From contig JBQTJM010000161.1 in assembly GCA_052387115.1 (NCBI GenBank), forward strand, positions 1 to 7,365: a stretch of 7,365 nt of DNA, written 5' to 3'. Shown here piece by piece: positions 1 through 5,737 of this stretch (positions within the stretch are counted from its first letter, which is position 1; each line of letters opens with the position of its first letter). The stretch comes from JACCXJ01 sp052387115 (GTDB lineage: Bacteria > Pseudomonadota > Gammaproteobacteria > JACCXJ01). Below the pieces are notes generated by a model. The model ran no database searches and was not told the DNA's origin. It saw nothing but the letters and a program-made list of their open reading frames with translations. A program made the translations under genes and the position numbers.

Positions 1-800
1 GAGCACCTTTCGAGTAGCTCCAGTCGGCCACCACTGGTACAATTTACCAGCGTGCGTCCGGCCAATCGATACTGTTCAGCGGCAAGGGCATAGAAGTATT
101 CGCTGGCCGTGAGATCGGGCAATTGCCAGGACTGCCCGGCCGAGAAGTACCGCGGGTCGAAGTGGCTTTGGTCAGGCCCATGGGCGATGACCGTCGCATT
201 GGGCGGGCCTTTCACGGCAAAAGTGTGGTCACAACCGACGAGGGCGACACGTTGGAATCCCATGTGAAAAGCGAGCTGCATGGCGACAAATGTCACTGTA
301 TGCCCTTGACAGATGCTCATGCTGCAGTCTCGGGCGAACTTGGGTATAGCTGAAGTGTGTAGGAATGTAACACGTGAGCGAGCTTTGACACACCGTTGCG
401 CCGCAAAATCAATGAATAGGGAGATATCGGTCGCGTTAAAGAAATCGGCGTTCTGTTGAATAACGAGCTTGTTTATGGAGATAATCGAGCTGGGCCGGAA
501 TGCGCTTCTATCGAATAGGAGATTAATCTTATTCAGACCGAACGTAAAGGTCCCGTGCAGGGATTCAAGGTCCACGGAATTCAAGGAGGGCCCGTTGCAG
601 AGTATGATGGCGGACTGGCCCTTGTGACTATCGAGCATGGCGATGAGACGGGACCGGGATACCCATGCAGAGGGGTGGAGATCCCACGCCAGCCGTTTGA
701 GAATGAGCGCCAACCCGGTTCGATAGGGGTTAATGGTTGGTGTAGCGCCGTGTGCTACAGGTGTGTCGTGACTCATGGATGGCTGATTTCGAGGGATCAT
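1..800 (-). CDS. MptE-like (DUF115) protein, stand-alone (3' end outside window)
   Basis: The frame is open from the ATG at 800 through the left edge (266 whole codons) with no stop inside the window. A second ATG at 776 (MSHDTP) is an alternative start; neither has a clear ribosome site. Numbered from 800, it shows CNGPSLN (68-74), Asp77, FGLN (87-90), GHTVTF (166-171), MQLAF (174-178), VGCD (188-191), HFDPRYF (213-219) and GGRLE (257-261). All match in order and spacing the first domain of the preceding large protein, so it belongs to the MptE-like/DUF115 family, here without attached GT or FkbM modules as far as visible. It begins about 40 bases after the large gene's stop and is in the same frame, so a shared transcript is likely. 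GC falls to about 46% over 361-540 (hand count), far below the neighbours, hinting at separate acquisition. Role: probably glycan transfer or decoration, by context; a pterin role is unlikely here. Confidence 0.85.
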   Translation of the reverse strand, partial: MIPRNQPSMSHDTPVAHGATPTINPYRTGLALILKRLAWDLHPSAWVSRSRLIAMLDSHKGQSAIILCNGPSLNSVDLESLHGTFTFGLNKINLLFDRSAFRPSSIISINKLVIQQNADFFNATDISLFIDFAAQRCVKARSRVTFLHTSAIPKFARDCSMSICQGHTVTFVAMQLAFHMGFQRVALVGCDHTFAVKGPPNATVIAHGPDQSHFDPRYFSAGQSWQLPDLTASEYFYALAAEQYRLAGRTLVNCTSGGRLELLERC

Positions 801-839
801 GAAAAGGCCGGCCGGTTCCGGAATGGCTGCCGGGGAAGA

Positions 840-3830
840 TCACATCGGCGAGGAGCGCAGCCGGCCGAGGGCGGCACGGAGCCTGGCCGCCGCATCGGGG
901 TGATGCGCGTCCAGATAGGCCACGAGCCCGGCCCGGGTCCGGTGAATCAGGGCCCTGGCGCGGCGCTTCACTGTCGTCGCCCCGCGCTGAACCGTCGTCA
1001 CCGCGCGGTAGACCTTCGGCACGGCGCGCTGAACCGCCAGGCCCAGCCATGGGATCGATCGAGTCGGGGATGGGCGCTCGATCGCCATGCGCGCGGCATG
1101 CGCGAGGGTCTCCGCGTCGGCTGCGTCTCTCGCGGCGATGCAAAAACCCCACGCCCGCGGGCTCCCGAGGTGGCAGGGGTAGGGCACAAGCCGCCGCCAC
1201 CGCGCTTTCATAAGCTTTGGCCCGAAGTGCGCCACAGGGTGCCATTCGCTGACCCAGATCCGATAGCCCTGTGCGACCAGCAAGCCCGCCAAGTCGTGCA
1301 GGGTGTGGCCGGTCTGCCGCGTTTCGTGCTCGTCGAAGGCACACATCACGAATCGCGGCCGGCACTGCGCCCACGGGACGCCTTGCAGGATCCCGACGTG
1401 GGGGCGGTCCACCATGAGGAGGTCCAGGTGGAAGAGCCTGCGTTCCTCGATGAAATCGCGTACCGCCGTGGTCGCGACGTGTTCCGCCGATCCGCCACCC
1501 GGCTCTGGGCGGGCACGGGGGCCCGCCCCTACTGCGGTGGTGGGGTCCGGCGCCAAGGCGTGTACCGTGAAACCGCCCGTCAAGAAGGGCGCGAGCGTGT
1601 CGTGGGCGCGGGCTCCCACGGCCACCACGATCCCTCCCTCGGTCTGGGACAGCACCTCGGCCACGAGCGCGGCCTCGTTGATGGTGCGGCGGGCTCGACG
1701 CGCATGGCACCCGCAGAGACCCGCATCGTCGGCACTCCTGGGCTTGACACCGGGCGCGAAACCATGTCGGCTCGCTGCCTCCGAAAGCCCCGCGTGCAGC
1801 CGTTCCCGGACCGCCTGCGCCGGGTGCTGCTCGAATGCGAAGGCCCGCCCCCGGGCGCCCAGGGTCCGGCCATGGTCCGGGTCGGCCGTGAAGCGCCGCA
1901 GCGCGGCTTCCAAGCGCGCCGGATCGCGCGTCGTCACCACTTCGGCCACGCGGTGCTCGGCGAGATAGGCGACCGTGGCGATGACCATCGGCCCATAGGC
2001 CATGACCGGTACCCCGGAGGCCAGACATTCAGGCATCTTGTTGGCCATCGAATATCGCACATAGGCAATGCTCCGTGCGTCGAAGTTGTACGCGATGAGC
2101 AGGAGGTGGCAATCGATCAAGAGCCTCCGATAGCCCTCTTCCGATATCCCCGCCTCGTGCACCGAGACGCCTCGACATTTCCCGAAGACCGCGTCGGCCT
2201 TGGCTTTCCAGGTCCGTGTCGTATGGATCTCCAGCCGTACCCCGAGCTCCTCGTGCAGTTGATCCACGACCTCGGCGACGTCCATGAGGCTCCGCAGTCC
2301 CATGTCGTCCGCCAGTCCCCCGACATACCGTATCAACAAGGGCTCGGTGCTGGCGCGCCTTGTCGCTCGCTCGCCATCGAGCGCCTGCCAGGCGGCCGGC
2401 TCGACGCCGTTGGCGATGGCCTGAAACCGGAGCCCGTAACGGGCCTCGAAGGCCGAAGACATCGCCTCGCAGATGCTCAGGCGCACCGCGCTCCCTTCGA
2501 GCAACCGGGGGAGCCGCCGCATCAAGCTGTTGTTGCCGTAGAGGCCACGCGCGCCGGCGCGAGCCGGCCAGTCGTCCATGAGGTGAGTGCAGAGGGGCAC
2601 CCCGAGCGCGTCGATGGCCCGCAGCGCGAGCTCGTGGAAATAGTGCGGGTGATCATGGGGCCGGAAATAGACGACGTCGGGATCGAAAGATCGGCACCAG
2701 GCGAGCGCCTCCGCGGGATCGCTGGGGTCATCGAGCGCCGCGGGCACCGCGGCGCCGCGGTACAGCCCGAAGCGCCCGTGCCCGGCCGCAAATACCTGCG
2801 CCAGTCGGCCTTCCGGCCACCCCGTGAACAGGGTCTTTTTGATCTGCCCCGTGGCGGAGCTCGACCCGAGGCAGGTCATGTCCAGGATCAGGACCCGAGG
2901 GAAGAGGGACATCGTCCCCGCGCCGTCCACGGGCCGAAACAGCGATTCATAGTCGACCCGCTCGAAGACCTCGAGCTTCCCGCCGATCGTGGCGTTGCGG
3001 ATCCTGACCCCACGGGCCTCCGTCACGCGCCGCGCTTCTTCGTAAGCCGCGACCATCTTGTCGACCTGGGGATCATGCCAGCGATAGCCCTTCCCGAAAT
3101 AATCCGGGTGGAAGTGATTGGGGTCGTCCCCTTGCATGTCGAGGACCGCCACCCCATAGTGATCGTGTCTCTCCACGGTCTTCGGGATCTCGTAGCTCGC
3201 ATCCACCCCGACCAGATAGATCTCAGGAAAGCCGAGATAAAACGCGAGCTGCATGCACGTGAAGGTCACCGTGCAGCCGGTGTAAGTGATGCGGCTCGCG
3301 TCGGTCGAGAACGCGAAGCCCGCCGGGTTGGGACGCGGCCTATGGTTGAAGAAGAGGGTATCCGGCCCCTCATCGAGGCAATAGGCGAGATTGAACGGGA
3401 ATAATTTGAGCGGGCCTTTGATCGCGTTGATCTGCCGGGCCCGGTCCTCCGCCACCAGATGGTCTTCGATGACGTAGAAGGTCGGGGTGAAGCCCATCTC
3501 GTCGAACTTCAAGAACAGACCGTTCACCCCGAAGGTGACCTCATCGCGCAGTTTCGTGAGGTCGGTGCAATTGAGGCTCGGGCCATTGCCGATGATGAAG
3601 CAGCGCCCCTTGCCGGCGTATCGCCGGCGCAGCTCCCGCAGCCGCGGCGCGTACTCGCGTTTCCACCACCATTCGTAGATCGCGCGCACTCGCTTCAAGC
3701 CGGCCACGCGCTCCGCGACGGGAACGGCCTCGGTCGGGAGGAAGATCCCGCCCCTGAGCGGCAACTCCTCGATGAGACGCCGTTCCTCGACCCGGAGCCG
3801 CGCCGCTCGATCGTCCGTCTTCGACTTCAT
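840..3830 (-). CDS. Large multidomain glycan enzyme: MptE-like (DUF115) + GT-B glycosyltransferase + FkbM-like domain
   Basis: About 996 residues from the ATG at 3830, which overlaps the ATPase stop (TGATG); a GTG three bases earlier is the alternative. Three modules are visible. (1) About 74-300: MptE-like/DUF115 fold with GNGPSLN (81-87), Asp90, FGVN (100-103), GCTVTF, MQLAF (193-197), VGVD (207-210), HFHPDYF (239-245) and GGKLE (283-287). (2) About 308-690: GT-B, GT4-like transferase with the opening RVLILDMTCLGSSSATGQ, NGV (474-476), IRYVGG (500-505) and MPECLASGVPV (599-609), the last resembling the donor-binding region. (3) About 715-905: FkbM-methyltransferase-like, recognisable by APF...HALAPDP, VDRPHVGILQGVPW, GHT, SEWHP (861-865) and AWGF, but lacking the usual acidic residues. 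A basic tail (about 925-995) follows, with an imperfect heptad repeat. Likely role: assembling or decorating the exported glycan at the cytoplasmic membrane face. MptE in archaea makes a pterin diphosphate, but bacterial relatives such as Maf proteins act in glycosylation. The exact substrates are unknown. Confidence 0.88.
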   Translation of the reverse strand: MKSKTDDRAARLRVEERRLIEELPLRGGIFLPTEAVPVAERVAGLKRVRAIYEWWWKREYAPRLRELRRRYAGKGRCFIIGNGPSLNCTDLTKLRDEVTFGVNGLFLKFDEMGFTPTFYVIEDHLVAEDRARQINAIKGPLKLFPFNLAYCLDEGPDTLFFNHRPRPNPAGFAFSTDASRITYTGCTVTFTCMQLAFYLGFPEIYLVGVDASYEIPKTVERHDHYGVAVLDMQGDDPNHFHPDYFGKGYRWHDPQVDKMVAAYEEARRVTEARGVRIRNATIGGKLEVFERVDYESLFRPVDGAGTMSLFPRVLILDMTCLGSSSATGQIKKTLFTGWPEGRLAQVFAAGHGRFGLYRGAAVPAALDDPSDPAEALAWCRSFDPDVVYFRPHDHPHYFHELALRAIDALGVPLCTHLMDDWPARAGARGLYGNNSLMRRLPRLLEGSAVRLSICEAMSSAFEARYGLRFQAIANGVEPAAWQALDGERATRRASTEPLLIRYVGGLADDMGLRSLMDVAEVVDQLHEELGVRLEIHTTRTWKAKADAVFGKCRGVSVHEAGISEEGYRRLLIDCHLLLIAYNFDARSIAYVRYSMANKMPECLASGVPVMAYGPMVIATVAYLAEHRVAEVVTTRDPARLEAALRRFTADPDHGRTLGARGRAFAFEQHPAQAVRERLHAGLSEAASRHGFAPGVKPRSADDAGLCGCHARRARRTINEAALVAEVLSQTEGGIVVAVGARAHDTLAPFLTGGFTVHALAPDPTTAVGAGPRARPEPGGGSAEHVATTAVRDFIEERRLFHLDLLMVDRPHVGILQGVPWAQCRPRFVMCAFDEHETRQTGHTLHDLAGLLVAQGYRIWVSEWHPVAHFGPKLMKARWRRLVPYPCHLGSPRAWGFCIAARDAADAETLAHAARMAIERPSPTRSIPWLGLAVQRAVPKVYRAVTTVQRGATTVKRRARALIHRTRAGLVAYLDAHHPDAAARLRAALGRLRSSPM
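963..1004 (-). repeat. Imperfect 21-bp tandem duplication inside the large gene's tail
   Basis: Two adjacent 21-bp units (963-983 and 984-1004) match at 16 of 21 positions by my count. They encode the consecutive heptapeptides RAVTTVQ and RGATTVK in the basic C-terminal tail of the large protein, consistent with a small in-frame duplication that extends an amphipathic helix. Confidence 0.5.
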
Positions 3831-4624
3831 CACGGGCCCGGCCTGCTGCTGTCACCAGCGACATCGGCCGTGTGACCCGCCGTCACGGGCTCGACCCTGG
3901 GCCTCTTGCGCGCACGACGACGGGGTTCGTAGGTGTCCCGGTAGTGCGTCACGACCTCTTCCGCCGGTCCGACCGCGCGCGTGCAGCCATCCTCGAGCCA
4001 TACCGCGCGGTTACACAGTTCCAATATCGTCTCCGTATTGTGCGACACCAGGACCACGGTCTTGTCGGAGCGGATCTTCTCCGTCAAGACCGCGGTGGAC
4101 TTCGCGCGGAACTGCGCATCGCCGACCCCGAGGACCTCATCGATGAGCAGGATGTCCGGGTCGAGCTGAAACGCGACCGCGAAACCCAACCTCGCCCGCA
4201 TGCCCGCCGAGTACTCGGCGATGGGCTCATCGAAGAAATCGCCGAGCTCGGCGAACTCGGCGATGGCCTCGATGCGCTCGGCGATCCGGGGCCGCGTCAA
4301 CCCGAGCATCATGCCGCTCAGCATGGCATTCTCACGCCCGGTCAGGTAGGCCAGAAACCCGAGCTGCAAGGCGAGCAGGGTGGCGCTCAGGTGCTGACCG
4401 GATATCGAGCCCTTGTCCGGGCGCGTGATCCCGGCCAGGATCTTGAGCAGGGTGCTCTTGCCGCAGCCATTGCGACCGACGACGCCGAGGGACTCGCCAC
4501 GGTAGAGGTCGAACGATACGTCCTTGAGCGCCCAGAAACGCTGGCGCCGGAAGAACCCCTTGCGCAACCAATACGAGGCGCCGACATGGCGCAGGGACAG
4601 GACCGGCTTCGCCCCCGGCCCCAT
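3830..4624 (-). CDS. Polysaccharide ABC transporter ATP-binding protein (Wzt/KpsT-like, short form)
   Basis: Cytoplasmic ATPase partner of the preceding permease, 264 residues. Motifs are complete: Walker A GRNGCGKST (50-58), Q-loop Gln87 in LQLGF, signature YSAGM (138-142), Walker B ILLIDE (158-163) followed by GVGD, and switch His195 in SHN. The N-terminal stretch VLSLRHVGASYWLRKGFFRRQRFWALKDVSF and the variant signature SAGM are typical of the polysaccharide and teichoic-acid exporter ATPases (Wzt, KpsT, TagH group). After the nucleotide-binding domain only about 35 residues remain: a basic, low-complexity tail (RRRARKRPR and on). The carbohydrate-binding C-terminal domain of long Wzt proteins is therefore absent, which argues against the terminal-modification-recognition export mode. 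The start abuts the permease stop; the stop overlaps the next start by one base (TGATG). Confidence 0.94.
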   Translation of the reverse strand: MGPGAKPVLSLRHVGASYWLRKGFFRRQRFWALKDVSFDLYRGESLGVVGRNGCGKSTLLKILAGITRPDKGSISGQHLSATLLALQLGFLAYLTGRENAMLSGMMLGLTRPRIAERIEAIAEFAELGDFFDEPIAEYSAGMRARLGFAVAFQLDPDILLIDEVLGVGDAQFRAKSTAVLTEKIRSDKTVVLVSHNTETILELCNRAVWLEDGCTRAVGPAEEVVTHYRDTYEPRRRARKRPRVEPVTAGHTADVAGDSSRPGP

Positions 4625-5389
4625 TCAGTCCACCACCTTCGGGTAGACCCGGTCGTAGCGCGTCAGGAGATAGATCGCCGGGACCACGATGGCGCAGGAG
4701 AGCAGCGCCACCAGGCCCAGGGCGCCGAAGTCCGGCCATCTCTGATGGATCAAGACGTCCCGGTAGCTCTCGATGAGATTGGCCATGGGATTGAGGTAGA
4801 ACCATGGCCTGGCCCCCTCGGGCAGCTGCTCGGCCGGGTAGAACACCCCCGAGAGGAACATCAGCATGCGCAGCCCGTAATCGACGAAGTTCCTGAGATC
4901 GGGGATGAAGGGCATGAGCGCGGCCAGGAGATAGGCGAGGCTGCCGGAGTATAGGAATTGGACCGCGACGATGACGGCGAGGGCCGTGTAAGGCGGCGAG
5001 AAACCGAGGCCATAGACGATGCAGAACGCGATGAGGAGCAAGAGCACGACCACGAAGTGCAGGAACGCGATGAGGATCGCGACGGTGGGAAAGATCAGCT
5101 TGGGGATGTAGACCTGGCTGATGAGCGATGCCGCCGCGCGCACGGTGTTGGCGCCCTTGGAGACCGTCGTGGCAAACCACTGCCACACCGCCACCCCGAC
5201 CAGGAGGAACGGGATGAAATCCTCGGTCTTGGTCTGCAGGAACAGTCCGAAAACGACATAGTACGTCGCCATCACGACCAGGGGGTCGATCAACCACCAC
5301 AGGTAGCCGATGTAGGTGTGCGCCGTTTCCGCACGTATGTCGGCGTAGGTCTTGTACAGGATCAGATCGAAATAATGCTTGTCACGCAT
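4625..5389 (-). CDS. Polysaccharide ABC transporter permease (ABC-2 type, Wzm/KpsM-like)
   Basis: Inner-membrane permease subunit that, with the ATPase encoded next, would export a lipid-linked polysaccharide (O-antigen or capsule type). From the ATG at 5389 it is 254 residues, normal for the family. Six hydrophobic segments are visible at about residues 29-51, 59-77, 108-129, 137-165, 173-193 and 229-251. Typical ABC-2 polysaccharide-exporter features are the N-terminal YIGYLWWLIDPLVVM after a short cytoplasmic amphipathic part, and the late LNPMANLIESYRDVL (about 199-213). Start choice: a GTG at 5410 would add seven residues (MRFPGPI); neither start has a clear Shine-Dalgarno sequence, and I prefer the ATG. 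The stop TGA directly abuts the ATPase ATG. Upstream lies the palindrome-rich spacer, so this is probably the first gene of an operon, but I could not pick out a convincing promoter. The exported glycan is unknown; Wzm versus KpsM cannot be settled from this alone. Confidence 0.92.
   Translation of the reverse strand: MRDKHYFDLILYKTYADIRAETAHTYIGYLWWLIDPLVVMATYYVVFGLFLQTKTEDFIPFLLVGVAVWQWFATTVSKGANTVRAAASLISQVYIPKLIFPTVAILIAFLHFVVVLLLLIAFCIVYGLGFSPPYTALAVIVAVQFLYSGSLAYLLAALMPFIPDLRNFVDYGLRMLMFLSGVFYPAEQLPEGARPWFYLNPMANLIESYRDVLIHQRWPDFGALGLVALLSCAIVVPAIYLLTRYDRVYPKVVD
4633..4638 (-). promoter_or_regulatory. Ribosome binding site of the ABC ATPase gene
   Basis: On the minus strand AGGTGG lies 8 bases before the ATG at 4624, inside the last codons of the permease gene. 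It supports that ATG as the start and suggests translational coupling of the two exporter subunits. Confidence 0.6.
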
Positions 5390-5433
5390 GATGGGGCCGG
5401 GAAAGCGCACAGATTACCATGTCATGCACCAGG

Positions 5434-5471
5434 TTATTCCCTCCCCCTGGCAGGGGGAGGGCGAGGCTGGG
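5434..5471 (+). repeat. Palindromic intergenic repeat, copy A (38 bp)
   Basis: Identical over 38 bp to copy B at 5599-5636. Its core is a hairpin with arms ccctccccct (5439-5448) and agggggaggg (5452-5461) around a ggc loop, followed by a non-palindromic tail gcgaggctggg. Such C-run/G-run palindromes with an asymmetric tail resemble REP-like intergenic repeats of proteobacteria (from memory, no search). It lies between the SDR stop and the permease start. The translated form would be low-complexity Pro/Gly/Arg and is not a gene. Confidence 0.85.
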
Positions 5472-5479
5472 TAAAGTAG

Positions 5480-5509
5480 GGTGGGTTAGGCGCGGCGCCG
5501 TAACCCACC
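5480..5509. repeat. Palindromic repeat with GGTGGGTTA/TAACCCACC arms
   Basis: Perfect 9-bp inverted repeat: ggtgggtta at 5480-5488 and taacccacc at 5501-5509, with a GC-rich centre (ggcgcggcgccg) that can pair further. It starts nine bases after copy A and is a different repeat type. Closely similar GGTGGGTTA...TAACCCACC palindromes are familiar intergenic elements in many proteobacterial genomes (general knowledge, not searched). No gene overlaps it. A role in transcription attenuation or mRNA stability is possible but not shown. Confidence 0.75.
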
Positions 5510-5514
5510 GACCC

Positions 5515-5529
5515 GGCGCGCGGCGCGCC
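5515..5529. repeat. Short GC-only stem-loop
   Basis: The arms ggcgcg (5515-5520) and cgcgcc (5524-5529) are perfect inverses around a 3-base loop. It lies five bases after the GGTGGGTTA palindrome and may be part of the same composite element. In such GC-rich DNA a 6-bp inverted repeat can arise by chance, so confidence is modest. Confidence 0.4.
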
Positions 5530-5564
5530 ACCTTGCCTGAAAACGCGCCAGCACATTCCAACGA

Positions 5565-5596
5565 GTCGGCCCCTGTTCGACATTTGGGGGGCCGAC
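5565..5596. repeat. Stem-loop with 9-bp perfect stem
   Basis: gtcggcccc (5565-5573) and ggggccgac (5588-5596) are perfect inverses around a 14-base loop, ending three bases before copy B. Read on the minus strand it lies about 140 bases past the SDR stop, so it could form in the SDR transcript. No T-run follows on either strand, so I do not call it an intrinsic terminator. It may be another component of the repeat mosaic. Confidence 0.6.
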
Positions 5597-5598
5597 GC

Positions 5599-5636
5599 TT
5601 ATTCCCTCCCCCTGGCAGGGGGAGGGCGAGGCTGGG
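5599..5636 (+). repeat. Palindromic intergenic repeat, copy B (38 bp)
   Basis: Identical to copy A (5434-5471) over all 38 bases, 165 bp away and in the same orientation. Hairpin arms lie at 5604-5613 and 5617-5626. Beyond the identical part it continues with gggt, which is also found in copy C, so the full element may be a little longer than what A and B share. With copy C it forms a convergent inverted pair around a spacer of about 30 bases, resembling a bacterial interspersed mosaic element. Confidence 0.85.
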
Positions 5637-5667
5637 GGTTCTGCGTCGCATAGTTCTGAGAGACTCG

Positions 5668-5706
5668 ACCCCCATCCTAACTTTCCCCCTGCCAGGGGGA
5701 AGGGAT
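5668..5706 (-). repeat. Palindromic intergenic repeat, copy C (inverted, diverged)
   Basis: On the minus strand this reads as a diverged version of A and B. It has the same ccctggcaggggga core, one extra T in the left arm, and five differences over the 24 bases that run from the loop to the gggggt end. Hairpin arms are ttccccct (5683-5690) and agggggaa (5694-5701) around gcc. It lies about 30 bases past the SDR stop. A short T-run lies between the stop and the hairpin, not after it, so it is not a classical terminator, although the hairpin could protect the SDR mRNA end. Confidence 0.7.
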
Positions 5707-5737
5707 GAAAAAGGTTCTTTCACACTTTCACAAACTC

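Larger units (their letters stand above)
5411..5737. other. Gene-free spacer with palindrome mosaic
   Basis: About 330 bases between the SDR stop and the permease start. Short open frames here on both strands translate to low-complexity Pro/Gly/Arg peptides derived from the palindromic repeats, so I annotate no gene. The repeats are listed individually. The promoter of the export operon would be expected here, near 5411-5433 on the minus strand if close to the start, but I see no pair of hexamers good enough to call. Confidence 0.8.

Noticed and set aside
123..353. A 76-codon plus-strand frame near the left edge
   Set aside because: It is antisense to the MptE-like gene, whose minus-strand frame has clear family motifs.
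730..2028. A 432-codon minus-strand frame overlapping the large gene
   Set aside because: It is in another frame of the same strand and its Arg/Gly/Pro-rich translation has no motifs; the FkbM-like and GT motifs are in the fusion frame.
555..3404. A 949-codon open frame on the plus strand
   Set aside because: It lies antisense to the large fusion gene and the last gene. Its translation is low in hydrophobic structure, rich in Arg/Gly/Pro/His, and has no recognisable motif, whereas the minus strand encodes clear domains. Long antisense frames are expected in GC-rich DNA.
3830..3833. GTG at 3833 as start of the large gene
   Set aside because: Possible, but the ATG three bases on forms the standard TGATG coupling with the ATPase stop; the difference is one residue.
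5411..5433. Promoter for the export operon
   Set aside because: An AT-richer patch (tggtaatct on the minus strand) could be a -10 region, but there is no acceptable -35 partner, so it is not called.
5683..5701. Intrinsic terminator for the SDR gene
   Set aside because: The hairpin is strong but no T-run follows it on the minus strand; it matches the dispersed repeat core instead.
5434..5706. Possible CRISPR array
   Set aside because: Only two identical copies and one inverted diverged copy, with unequal spacing and other palindromes between them; no cas genes in view.
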